Program-made: the position numbers and the translations under genes
Shown here: one piece after another, positions 42,901-52,007 of the stretch
How positions within the stretch are numbered: position 1 is the stretch's first letter
How the letters are laid out: each line of letters opens with the position of its first letter
Assembly: GCF_051014445.1 (NCBI RefSeq)
Contig: NW_027488365.1
Span: forward strand, 6,944,001 to 7,008,000
DNA: 64,000 nt
Reading direction: 5' to 3'
DNA from: Colletes latitarsis
Taxonomy: Eukaryota; Arthropoda; Insecta; Hymenoptera; Colletidae
The notes under the pieces: generated by a model
Told to the model about the DNA's origin: nothing
Database searches by the model: none
The model's input: only the letters and a program-made list of their open reading frames with translations

Positions 42901-44566
42901 CCACACTGAAACAGTCAATTAAACCTGGTTTCGAACAATATATTAGAGAATAATTCATGTTAGGTCTAGGTTAGGTCTGGGATTTGCTCTCATCAGGCTC
43001 ATACTTTCGCATATTTCTCATACTTCATGGCTAGATCCTGGGCTGTTTCTGGATTGTATCACGTAGTAATGTGGGACCACACTGAAACAGTCAATTAAAC
43101 CTGGTTTCGATCAATATATTAGAGAATAATTCATGTTAGGTCTAGGTTAGGTCTGGGATTTGCTCTCATCAGGCTCATTCTTTCGCATATTTCTCATACT
43201 TGATGGCTAGATCATGGGCTTTTTCTGGATTGCATAACGTAGTAATGAAGTACAACACTGAAACAGTCAATTAAACCTGGATTCCATCAATATCTTAGAG
43301 GACAACGCAAGTTAGGTCTGGGATAGGTCTGGGATTTGCCCACATCAGGCTCATACTTTCGCGTTTTTCACATACTCGTTGAACAGATCCTGGGTTATTT
43401 TCTGGTTTGGATCGCATAGTAATGTGGTACCACACTGAAACAGTCGATTAAACCTGGTTTTGATCAATATCTTAAGGAATAATTCATGTTAGGTCTAGGT
43501 TAGGTCTGGGATTTGCCCTCATAAGGCTCATACTTTCGCATATTTCTCATACTTCATGGCTGGATCCTGGGCTATTTCTGGATTGGATCATGTAGTAATG
43601 TGGTACCACACTGAAACAGTCAATTAAACCTGGTTTGGATCGATATTTTTAGAGGATAACGCATGTTAGGTCTAGGTTAGCCCTGGGATTTTCACTCATC
43701 AGACTCATACTTTCGCATTCTTCACATACTTGTTGAACGGATCCTGGGTTTTTTCTGGTTTGGTTCACGTAGTAATGTGGTACCACACTGAAACATTCAA
43801 TTAAACCTGATCTTCATAAATATTTCAGAGTATAACGCATGTTAGGTCTGGGTTAGGTCTAGGATTTGCCCTCATCAGGCTCATACTTTCGCATATTTCT
43901 CATACTTCATGGCTAGCTCCTGGGCTGTTCCTGGATTGTATCACGTAGTAATGTGGTACCACGCTGAAACAGTCAATTAAACCTGGTTTCGATCCATATT
44001 TTAGAGGATAACGCAAGTTAGGTCTGGCATAGGTCTGGGATTCGCCCTCATCAGACTCATACTTTCGCGTTTTTCACATACTTGTTGAACTGATCCTGGG
44101 CTTTTTCTGGTTTGGATCACGTAGTAATGTGGTACCACGCTGAAACAGTCAATTAAACCTGGTTTCGATCCATATTTTAGAGGATAACGCAAGTTAGGTC
44201 TGGCATAGGTCTGGGATTCGCCCACATCAGGCTCATACATTCGCGTTTTTCACATACTCGTTGAACAGATCCTGGGTTATTTTCTGGTTTGGATCGCATA
44301 GTAATGTGGTACCACACTGAAACAGTCGATTAAACCAAGTTTCGATCAATATTTTTCAGGATAACGCATGTTAGGTCTAGGTTAGGCCTGGGATTTTCAC
44401 TCATCAGTCTCTTACTTTCGCATTCTTCACATACTTGTTGAACGGATCCTGGGTTTTTTCTGGTTTGGATCACGTAGTAATGTGGGATCACGCTGAAACA
44501 GTCAATTAAACCTGGTTTCGATCAATATTTTAGAGAATAATTCATGTTAGGTCTAGGTAAGGTTTG

Positions 44567-47385
44567 GGATTTTCACTCATCAGACTCATACTTTCGCATT
44601 CTTCACATACTTGTTGAACGGATCCTGGGTTTTTTCTGGTTTGGATCACGTAGTAATGTGGTACCACACTGAAACATTCAATTAAACCTGGTCTTGCTAA
44701 ATATTTTAGAGGATAACGCATGTTAGGTCTGGGTTAGGTCTAGGATTTGCCCTCATCAGGCTCATACTTTCGCATATTTCTCATACTTCATGGCTAGATC
44801 CAGGGCTTTTTCTGGATTGTATCACGTAGTAATGAAGTACAACACTGAAACAGTCAATTAAACCTGGTTTCCATCAATATCTTAGAGGATATCGCAAGTT
44901 AGGTCTGGGATAGGTCTTGGACTTGCCCTCATCAGCCTCATACTTTCGCGTTTTTCACATACTTGTTGAACAGATCCTGGGTTTTTTCTGGTTTGGATCA
45001 CGTAGTAGTGTGGTACCACACTGAAACAGTCCATTAAACCTGGTTTGGATCAATATCTTAGAGGATAACGCATGTTAGGTCTAGGTTAGGTCTGGGATTT
45101 GCTCTCATCAGGCTCATTCTTTCGCATATTTCTCATACTTGATGGCTAGATCCTGGGCTTTTTCTGGATTGCATCACGTAGTAATGTAGTACCACACTGA
45201 AACAGTCAATGAAACCTGGTTTCCATCAATATTTTAGAGGACAACGCAAGTTAGGTCTAGGTAAGGCCTGAGATTTTCACTGATCAGACTCATACTTTCG
45301 CATCCTTCACATACTTGTTGAACGGATCCTGGGTTTTTTCTGGTTTGGATCACGTAGTAATGTGGTACCTCAGTAAAACAGTCAATTAAACCTGGTTTCG
45401 ATCAATATTTTAGAGGATAACGCAAGTTAGGTCTGGGATAGCCCTGGGATTTGCCCTCATCAGGCTCATACTTTCGCCTTTTTCACATACTTGTTGAACA
45501 GATCAAGGGTTTTTTCTGGTTTGGGTCACGTAGTACTGTGATACCACACTGAAACAGTCGATTAAACCTGGTTTCGATCAATATTTTAGAGGATAACGCA
45601 TGTTAGGTCTGGGTTAGGTCTAGGATTTGCCCTCATCAGGCTCATTCTTTCGCATATTACTCAAACTTGATGGCTAGATCCTGGGCTTTTTCTGGATTGC
45701 ATCACGTAGTAATATGGTACCACACTGAAACATTCATTTAAACCTGGTTTCCATCAATATCTTAGAGGACAACGCAAGTTAGGTCTAGGTTAGGCCTGGG
45801 ATTTTCACTCATCAGGCTCATACTTTCGCATTCTTCACATACTTGTTGAACGGATCCTGGGTTTTTTCTGGTTTGGATCACGTAGTAATGTGGGACCACA
45901 CTGAAACAGTCAATTAAACCTGGTTTCCATCAATATCTTAGAGGACAGCGCAAGTTAGGTCTGGGATAGGTCTGGGACTTGCCCTCATCAGGCTCATACT
46001 TTCGCGTTTTTGCACATACTTGTTGAACAGATCCTGGGTTTTTTCTGGTTTGGACCACGTAGTAATGTGGGACCACACTGAAACAGTCAATTAAACCTGG
46101 TTTCAATCAATATTTTAGAGAATAATTCATGTTAGGTCTAGGTTAGGTCTGGGATTTGCTCTCATCAGGCTCATTCTTTCGCATATTTCTCATACTTGAT
46201 GGCTAGATCCTGGGCTTTTTCTGGATTGCATCACGTAGTAATGAAGTACAACACTGAAACAGTCAATTAAACCTGGTTTCCATCAATATCTTAGAGGACA
46301 ACGCAAGTTAGGTCTGCGATAGGTATGGGATTTGCCCTCATCAGGCTCATACTTTCGCGTTTTTCACATACTTGTTGAACAGATCCTGGGTTTTTTCTGG
46401 TTTGTATCACGTAGTAGTGTGGTACCATACTGAAACAGTCCATTAAACCTGGTTTGGATCAATATTTTAGAGAATAACGCATGTTAGGTCTAGGTTAGCC
46501 CTGGGATTTTCACTCATCAGACTCATACTTTCGCATTCTTCACATACTTGTTGAACTGCTCCTGGGTTTTTTCTGGTTTGGATCACGTAGTAATGTGGTA
46601 CGACACTGAAACAGTCGATTAAACCTGGTTTCGATCAATATTTTAGAGGATAACGCAAGTTAAGTCTGGGATTGGTCTGGGATTTGACCTCATCAAACTC
46701 ATACTTTCGCACACTTCACATACTCGTTGAACAGATCCTCGGTTATTTTCTGGTTTGGATCACATAGTAATGTGGTACCACACTGAAACAGTCGATTAAA
46801 CCAGGTTTCGATCAATATTTTTGAGGATAACGCATGTTAGGTCTAGGTTAGGCCTGGGATTTTCACTCTTCAGACTCATACTTTCGCATCCTTCACATAC
46901 TTGTTGAACAGATCCTGGGCTTTTTCTGGTTTGGATCACGTAGTGGTGTGGTACCACACTGAAACAGTCCATTAAACCTGGTTTGGATCAATATTTTAGA
47001 GAATAACGCATGTTAGGTCTAGGTTAGCCCTGGGATTTTCACTCATCAGACTCATACTTTCGCATTCTTCACATACTTGTTGAACTGCTCCTGGGTTTTT
47101 TCTGGTTTGGATCACGTAGTAATGTGGTACGACACTGAAACAGTCGATTAAACCTGGTTTCGATCAATATTTTAGAGGATAACGCAAGTTAAGTCTGGGA
47201 TTGGTCTGGGATTTGACCTCATCAGACTCATACTTTCGCACACTTCACATACTCGTTGAACAGATCCTGGGTTATTTTCTGGTTTGGATCACATAGTAAT
47301 GTGGTACCACACTGAAACAGTCGATTAAACCAGGTTTCGATCAATATTTTTGAGGATAACGCATGTTAGGTCTAGGTTAGGTCGG
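44567..47385. repeat. First copy of a 2,819-bp (16-monomer) tandem duplication
   Basis: Rare words recur exactly 2,819 bp later: GGTACCTCAG at 45364 and 48183, TTTGTATCAC at 46401 and 49220, and TCTTGCTAAATA near 44691 and 47510. The copies read as nearly identical; one substitution is visible (AATTAAACC near 44860 against AATTAATCC near 47679). This is the cleanest recent duplication in the window. Inside each copy, a three-monomer offset of 529 bp (TTGAACTGCT at 46551 and 47080) shows an older internal duplication. Confidence 0.88.
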
Positions 47386-50204
47386 GGATTTTCACTCATC
47401 AGACTCATACTTTCGCATTCTTCACATACTTGTTGAACGGATCCTGGGTTTTTTCTGGTTTGGATCACGTAGTAATGTGGTACCACACTGAAACATTCAA
47501 TTAAACCTGGTCTTGCTAAATATTTTAGAGGATAACGCATGTTAGGTCTGGGTTAGGTCTAGGATTTGCCCTCATCAGGCTCATACTTTCGCATATTTCT
47601 CATACTTCATGGCTAGATCCAGGGCTTTTTCTGGATTGTATCACGTAGTAATGAAGTACAACACTGAAACAGTCAATTAATCCTGGTTTCCATCAATATC
47701 TTAGAGGATATCGCAAGTTAGGTCTGGGATAGGTCTTGGACTTGCCCTCATCAGCCTCATACTTTCGCGTTTTTCACATACTTGTTGAACAGATCCTGGG
47801 TTTTTTCTGGTTTGGATCACGTAGTAGTGTGGTACCACACTGAAACAGTCCATTAAACCTGGTTTGGATCAATATCTTAGAGGATAACGCATGTTAGGTC
47901 TAGGTTAGGTCTGGGATTTGCTCTCATCAGGCTCATTCTTTCGCATATTTCTCATACTTGATGGCTAGATCCTGGGCTTTTTCTGGATTGCATCACGTAG
48001 TAATGTAGTACCACACTGAAACAGTCAATGAAACCTGGTTTCCATCAATATTTTAGAGGACAACGCAAGTTAGGTCTAGGTAAGGCCTGAGATTTTCACT
48101 GATCAGACTCATACTTTCGCATCCTTCACATACTTGTTGAACGGATCCTGGGTTTTTTCTGGTTTGGATCACGTAGTAATGTGGTACCTCAGTAAAACAG
48201 TCAATTAAACCTGGTTTCGATCAATATTTTAGAGGATAACGCAAGTTAGGTCTGGGATAGCCCTGGGATTTGCCCTCATCAGGCTCATACTTTCGCCTTT
48301 TTCACATACTTGTTGAACAGATCAAGGGTTTTTTCTGGTTTGGGTCACGTAGTACTGTGATACCACACTGAAACAGTCGATTAAACCTGGTTTCGATCAA
48401 TATTTTAGAGGATAACGCATGTTAGGTCTGGGTTAGGTCTAGGATTTGCCCTCATCAGGCTCATTCTTTCGCATATTACTCAAACTTGATGGCTAGATCC
48501 TGGGCTTTTTCTGGATTGCATCACGTAGTAATATGGTACCACACTGAAACATTCATTTAAACCTGGTTTCCATCAATATCTTAGAGGACAACGCAAGTTA
48601 GGTCTAGGTTAGGCCTGGGATTTTCACTCATCAGGCTCATACTTTCGCATTCTTCACATACTTGTTGAACGGATCCTGGGTTTTTTCTGGTTTGGATCAC
48701 GTAGTAATGTGGGACCACACTGAAACAGTCAATTAAACCTGGTTTCCATCAATATCTTAGAGGACAGCGCAAGTTAGGTCTGGGATAGGTCTGGGACTTG
48801 CCCTCATCAGGCTCATACTTTCGCGTTTTTGCACATACTTGTTGAACAGATCCTGGGTTTTTTCTGGTTTGGACCACGTAGTAATGTGGGACCACACTGA
48901 AACAGTCAATTAAACCTGGTTTCAATCAATATTTTAGAGAATAATTCATGTTAGGTCTAGGTTAGGTCTGGGATTTGCTCTCATCAGGCTCATTCTTTCG
49001 CATATTTCTCATACTTGATGGCTAGATCCTGGGCTTTTTCTGGATTGCATCACGTAGTAATGAAGTACAACACTGAAACAGTCAATTAAACCTGGTTTCC
49101 ATCAATATCTTAGAGGACAACGCAAGTTAGGTCTGCGATAGGTATGGGATTTGCCCTCATCAGGCTCATACTTTCGCGTTTTTCACATACTTGTTGAACA
49201 GATCCTGGGTTTTTTCTGGTTTGTATCACGTAGTAGTGTGGTACCATACTGAAACAGTCCATTAAACCTGGTTTGGATCAATATTTTAGAGAATAACGCA
49301 TGTTAGGTCTAGGTTAGCCCTGGGATTTTCACTCATCAGACTCATACTTTCGCATTCTTCACATACTTGTTGAACTGCTCCTGGGTTTTTTCTGGTTTGG
49401 ATCACGTAGTAATGTGGTACGACACTGAAACAGTCGATTAAACCTGGTTTCGATCAATATTTTAGAGGATAACGCAAGTTAAGTCTGGGATTGGTCTGGG
49501 ATTTGACCTCATCAAACTCATACTTTCGCACACTTCACATACTCGTTGAACAGATCCTCGGTTATTTTCTGGTTTGGATCACATAGTAATGTGGTACCAC
49601 ACTGAAACAGTCGATTAAACCAGGTTTCGATCAATATTTTTGAGGATAACGCATGTTAGGTCTAGGTTAGGCCTGGGATTTTCACTCTTCAGACTCATAC
49701 TTTCGCATCCTTCACATACTTGTTGAACAGATCCTGGGCTTTTTCTGGTTTGGATCACGTAGTGGTGTGGTACCACACTGAAACAGTCCATTAAACCTGG
49801 TTTGGATCAATATTTTAGAGAATAACGCATGTTAGGTCTAGGTTAGCCCTGGGATTTTCACTCATCAGACTCATACTTTCGCATTCTTCACATACTTGTT
49901 GAACTGCTCCTGGGTTTTTTCTGGTTTGGATCACGTAGTAATGTGGTACGACACTGAAACAGTCGATTAAACCTGGTTTCGATCAATATTTTAGAGGATA
50001 ACGCAAGTTAAGTCTGGGATTGGTCTGGGATTTGACCTCATCAGACTCATACTTTCGCACACTTCACATACTCGTTGAACAGATCCTGGGTTATTTTCTG
50101 GTTTGGATCACATAGTAATGTGGTACCACACTGAAACAGTCGATTAAACCAGGTTTCGATCAATATTTTTGAGGATAACGCATGTTAGGTCTAGGTTAGG
50201 TCGG
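47386..50204. repeat. Second copy of the 2,819-bp tandem duplication
   Basis: It follows directly on the first copy and is almost identical to it. Sequence similarity to the start of the next expected unit continues to 50227, where LINE insertion 2 begins. The corresponding place after the first copy (47394-47408) is an uninterrupted, empty version of the insertion site. Confidence 0.88.
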
Positions 50205-50212
50205 GGATTTTC

Positions 50213-50224
50213 ACTCATCAGACT

Positions 50225-50227
<3 letters not shown>
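50213..50227. repeat. Target-site duplication, left copy, of LINE insertion 2
   Basis: ACTCATCAGACTCAT, 15 bp, precedes the T run and is repeated at 51993-52007. The word itself contains ACTCAT twice. It is a normal part of the satellite monomer. Confidence 0.94.

Positions 50228-50260
<33 letters not shown>
50228..50260 (-). other. Poly-A tail of LINE insertion 2 (T run on the + strand)
   Basis: There are 33 uninterrupted T residues on the + strand, or 34 with the last base of the target-site duplication. A pure tract of this length decays quickly, so the insertion is likely recent. The exact length may be affected by sequencing error. Confidence 0.93.
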
Positions 50261-50261
<1 letters not shown>

Positions 50262-50286
50262 TCGTGGGGAAAATCTTCGAAAGACT

Positions 50287-50318
50287 CCCTCCCACCTCCT
50301 TGGGGAGAGGTGGGAGGG
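50287..50318 (-). other. Terminal 3' UTR hairpin (12-bp perfect stem)
   Basis: CCCTCCCACCTC (50287-50298) and GAGGTGGGAGGG (50307-50318) are perfectly complementary with an 8-base loop. It lies 26 bp from the poly-A tail. In insertion 1 the same stem carries one C-to-T change that leaves a G-U pair in RNA, so pairing is kept. Confidence 0.82.
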
Positions 50319-50403
50319 GTGTGTGGGATTCCCCGCGCCCGTACAACGACAGGCGCGTGACCTACCCACTAAAAACCCCACGGTGACCCTTCGGCACGCT
50401 TTG

Positions 50404-50447
50404 GGAGGATACCGGGAATCGCTCGAAGCATTCTTCCGGTATCCTCC
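50404..50447 (-). other. 3' UTR hairpin shared with insertion 1 (12-bp stem)
   Basis: GGAGGATACCGG at 50404-50415 and CCGGTATCCTCC at 50436-50447 form a perfect stem with a 20-base loop. The counterpart in insertion 1 is 39760-39803 and is unchanged. Confidence 0.83.
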
Positions 50448-50845
50448 CCGTGCCCGCGCTTTCGCGCCCATCCCCCGGGGGGACAATCGGTCCCCCCAGT
50501 AGACACACTGCCTCATAGCGGCGGGACGGGGCCACTCCATTGCGCCGCTATCCGTCCCGGGGCCGCGTTTAGTGGCGGCTGCGAGCCCCAACTCGCAACC
50601 GCCCGCGACCCCGTTTCCACCCCTCGGCGGCCGGGCGTTCATGGCCGCACCAGACCGCCGAGGGTGCCTCCCCTTGCGTCGGACCGGTAGGGGAAGGCAC
50701 TCCTACCCCCAACCGGTCCGACCCGGCGCCGCCTGGCGGGAGGAGGGTCCCCTCAGGACCCCCCTCCCAGCCTAGGTCATCCGCCACGCCGAGGCGGCCG
50801 CCCGCGACGCCTCGCGACCGGGCGACGACCTCGGGCCACCGCACG

Positions 50846-50880
50846 AGCGCGAGCTTCAGTGCGCCGCTGAAGCTCGCGCT
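50846..50880 (-). other. Inverted repeat (14-bp perfect stem) in the ORF2 3' end
   Basis: AGCGCGAGCTTCAG (50846-50859) pairs with CTGAAGCTCGCGCT (50867-50880) around a 7-base loop. It lies in codons for the basic C-terminal tail, so the protein and the RNA fold share the same bases. Confidence 0.8.
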
Positions 50881-50890
50881 CCCTCCCCGC

Positions 50891-50930
50891 GGCCTCCTTC
50901 TGCAACATTACGTTCTCGCAGAAGGAGGCC
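50891..50930 (-). other. Inverted repeat (13-bp perfect stem) in the ORF2 3' end
   Basis: GGCCTCCTTCTGC (50891-50903) pairs with GCAGAAGGAGGCC (50918-50930) with a 14-base loop. It is just downstream, in element sense, of the stretch coding for the last folded part of the protein and directly next to the inverted repeat at 50846-50880. Confidence 0.8.
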
Positions 50931-51992
50931 ACGGCCCTCCACTTCTCCTCGCTGCCGAGCATGGCGCGCACCACGCCCGGCAGCGAGACATCCCGCCCGA
51001 CGACGCCGACCAGGACACGGCGCTCCCCCTCCCACGCGGGGCATACCTCCAGGGTATGATCCGCCGTGTCCTGCTCAGCGTCGCAGTGGCAGCAACGCGC
51101 CGTCGGCTCCTTCCCTATCCGGCACAGGTATCTTCCGAAGCTGCCATGCCCGGAAAATACCTGTGCCATCCGGTAGGTGAGGCTGCCATGGCCTCTGTCC
51201 AGCCACTCCTTCAGGAGTGGCCGAACCGCCCCGACAGTCCGGTGCCCCGCGGTTGGCAGAGCCAGCCGCTCCTGCCACGCGAGCAACACGGACTGCCGAG
51301 CCTGGCGCTTCAAATCGCCCCAAGCAGGTTCCTGCCCGCCCGGGACCGCCCCCACCCCCGCGCGACGGTCGACGCGGCGCCGGTACATCACCGCGTGCGA
51401 CCGCGCGAGCAGGTCCATGGGCGGCATCCCCGCTAGAACCGTCGCCGCCTCATGTGACATGGTCCGATACCCGCGGACGACCCTGAGCGCCATGCGCCTC
51501 TGCACCCGACGCAGCATAGTCATGCTGCGCCGGGAGGCAGCCAGGTCGTGCGCCCAGACGGGTGCCCCGTATAGGGCCACCGACTGGACCATTGCCACAT
51601 AGAGGCGACGAACTCGGCCCGCCGGGCCCCCCAGGTTGGGCAGGATCCGGCCCAGAGCCGCAACCATCCTTTCCAACCGGGGGACCAGGCAGCGGAAATG
51701 CTTCTCGAAACGCCAGTGGCTATCGAGGATCAGCCCCAGATACCTGATCTGGGGCTTCACCTCGATGTCAGCCCCACCCACCCGAATCAGAGGGGGTGGC
51801 GGATCCTGCCGAGGTGAATGAAACGCAATCACCTCGGTCTTATGGACCGCCACCGTCATCCCCATCCCCCTGATCCGGTCGACGACGCGTTGCGACCCCT
51901 CCTCCGCGCGACGCATGGCCCTCCCCCAGTGCGCCCCGACGGCCAGCACCAGTGTGTCATCCGCATAACACACCGTGCTGACGCCGTCGGGG

Positions 51993-52007
51993 ACTCATCA
52001 GACTCAT
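51993..52007. repeat. Target-site duplication, right copy, of LINE insertion 2
   Basis: ACTCATCAGACTCAT repeats 50213-50227 exactly, and the satellite then continues in phase with ACTCTCGCATTC. Confidence 0.94.

Larger units (their letters stand above)
39964..50227. repeat. Satellite DNA array, middle segment (about 58 monomers)
   Basis: The same 176-bp monomers in the same orientation resume after insertion 1 and run to insertion 2. Landmarks at 40064 and 50108 are 57 periods apart with about 12 bp of indels. From about 43440 onward the monomer types are mixed differently from the left segment, with forms such as GATCCATATTTTAG, TCTTGCTAAATA and GGTACCTCAG. No gene is seen. Confidence 0.96.
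50261..50776 (-). other. 3' UTR of LINE insertion 2, rich in hairpins
   Basis: A GC-rich non-coding stretch runs between the TGA of the reverse transcriptase ORF and the poly-A tail. It holds a succession of inverted repeats (+ strand coordinates): 50287-50298 with 50307-50318 (12 bp, perfect); 50334-50342 with 50349-50357 (one wobble); GCGC around a TTTC loop at 50456-50467 (a GAAA tetraloop in the sense strand); 50404-50415 with 50436-50447 (12 bp); 50522-50529 with 50552-50559; 50574-50585 with 50592-50603 (one mismatch); 50618-50630 with 50655-50666 (one bulge); 50679-50688 with 50712-50721 (10 bp); and 50739-50750 with 50756-50767. In many LINEs the 3' UTR is what the reverse transcriptase recognises, so structure here may be functional (inference). 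Confidence 0.85.
50777..51991 (-). pseudogene. 3' part of LINE ORF2: reverse transcriptase end, zinc knuckle, basic tail
   Basis: The frame is open from the truncation point (reading P-D-G-V-S-T-V-C) to TGA at 50779-50777. There is no true start: the first codons are internal, and the GTG at 51973-51971 is simply valine. Counting that valine as 1, the YADD catalytic box is at 3-6, an HKTE motif at 44-47, and YLGLILD at 78-84 (palm end). A thumb/connector region follows with LYVAMVQSVALYGAPVWA at 124-141 and GYRTMSHEAA at 168-177. WLDRGHGSLT at 257-266 and GHGSFGRYL at 275-283 lead to a zinc knuckle, C294-C297-H306-C311 (CX2CX8HX4C), followed by PAW. The C-terminus (about 365-398) is arginine-rich. 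No RNase H domain is visible. The full protein would carry an AP-type endonuclease upstream and make cDNA by target-primed reverse transcription; this copy lacks that part and cannot do so. The layout resembles R1-clade proteins. Confidence 0.9.
50228..51992 (-). mobile_element. 5'-truncated non-LTR retrotransposon (insertion 2), R1-clade-like, - orientation
   Basis: A GC-rich 1,765-bp element lies in the satellite. Read on the - strand it has the 3' part of a reverse transcriptase ORF, a 3' UTR of about 516 bp and a poly-A tail, and it is bounded by a 15-bp target-site duplication. It starts abruptly inside the reverse transcriptase catalytic region, so the endonuclease, the first ORF and most of the fingers and palm are missing, as is usual for incomplete target-primed reverse transcription. 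The coding part has no stop or visible frameshift and the tail is long and pure, which suggests a young insertion. Its 3' end matches insertion 1 at 39724-39963. The clade call rests on the overall C-terminal layout with a CCHC knuckle and no RNase H; Jockey or Loa relatives are less likely alternatives. Confidence 0.93.

Noticed and set aside
1193..49500. Many open frames of 62-81 codons with recurrent peptides (for example containing SVVPHYYVIQTRKNPG)
   Set aside because: They are translations of the satellite itself. The unit is 176 bp, not a multiple of 3, so each frame dies within about one and a half units. They recur only because the DNA recurs, and have no domain, start context or codon signal.
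51971..51973. GTG as a start codon of a complete 398-residue protein
   Set aside because: The frame is open upstream to the truncation point, and the codons there encode the usual residues before the YADD box, so this is an internal valine of a truncated protein.
50228..51992. Site-specific R1 or R2 insertion in rDNA
   Set aside because: No rRNA sequence flanks the element; both sides are the satellite with a target-site duplication.
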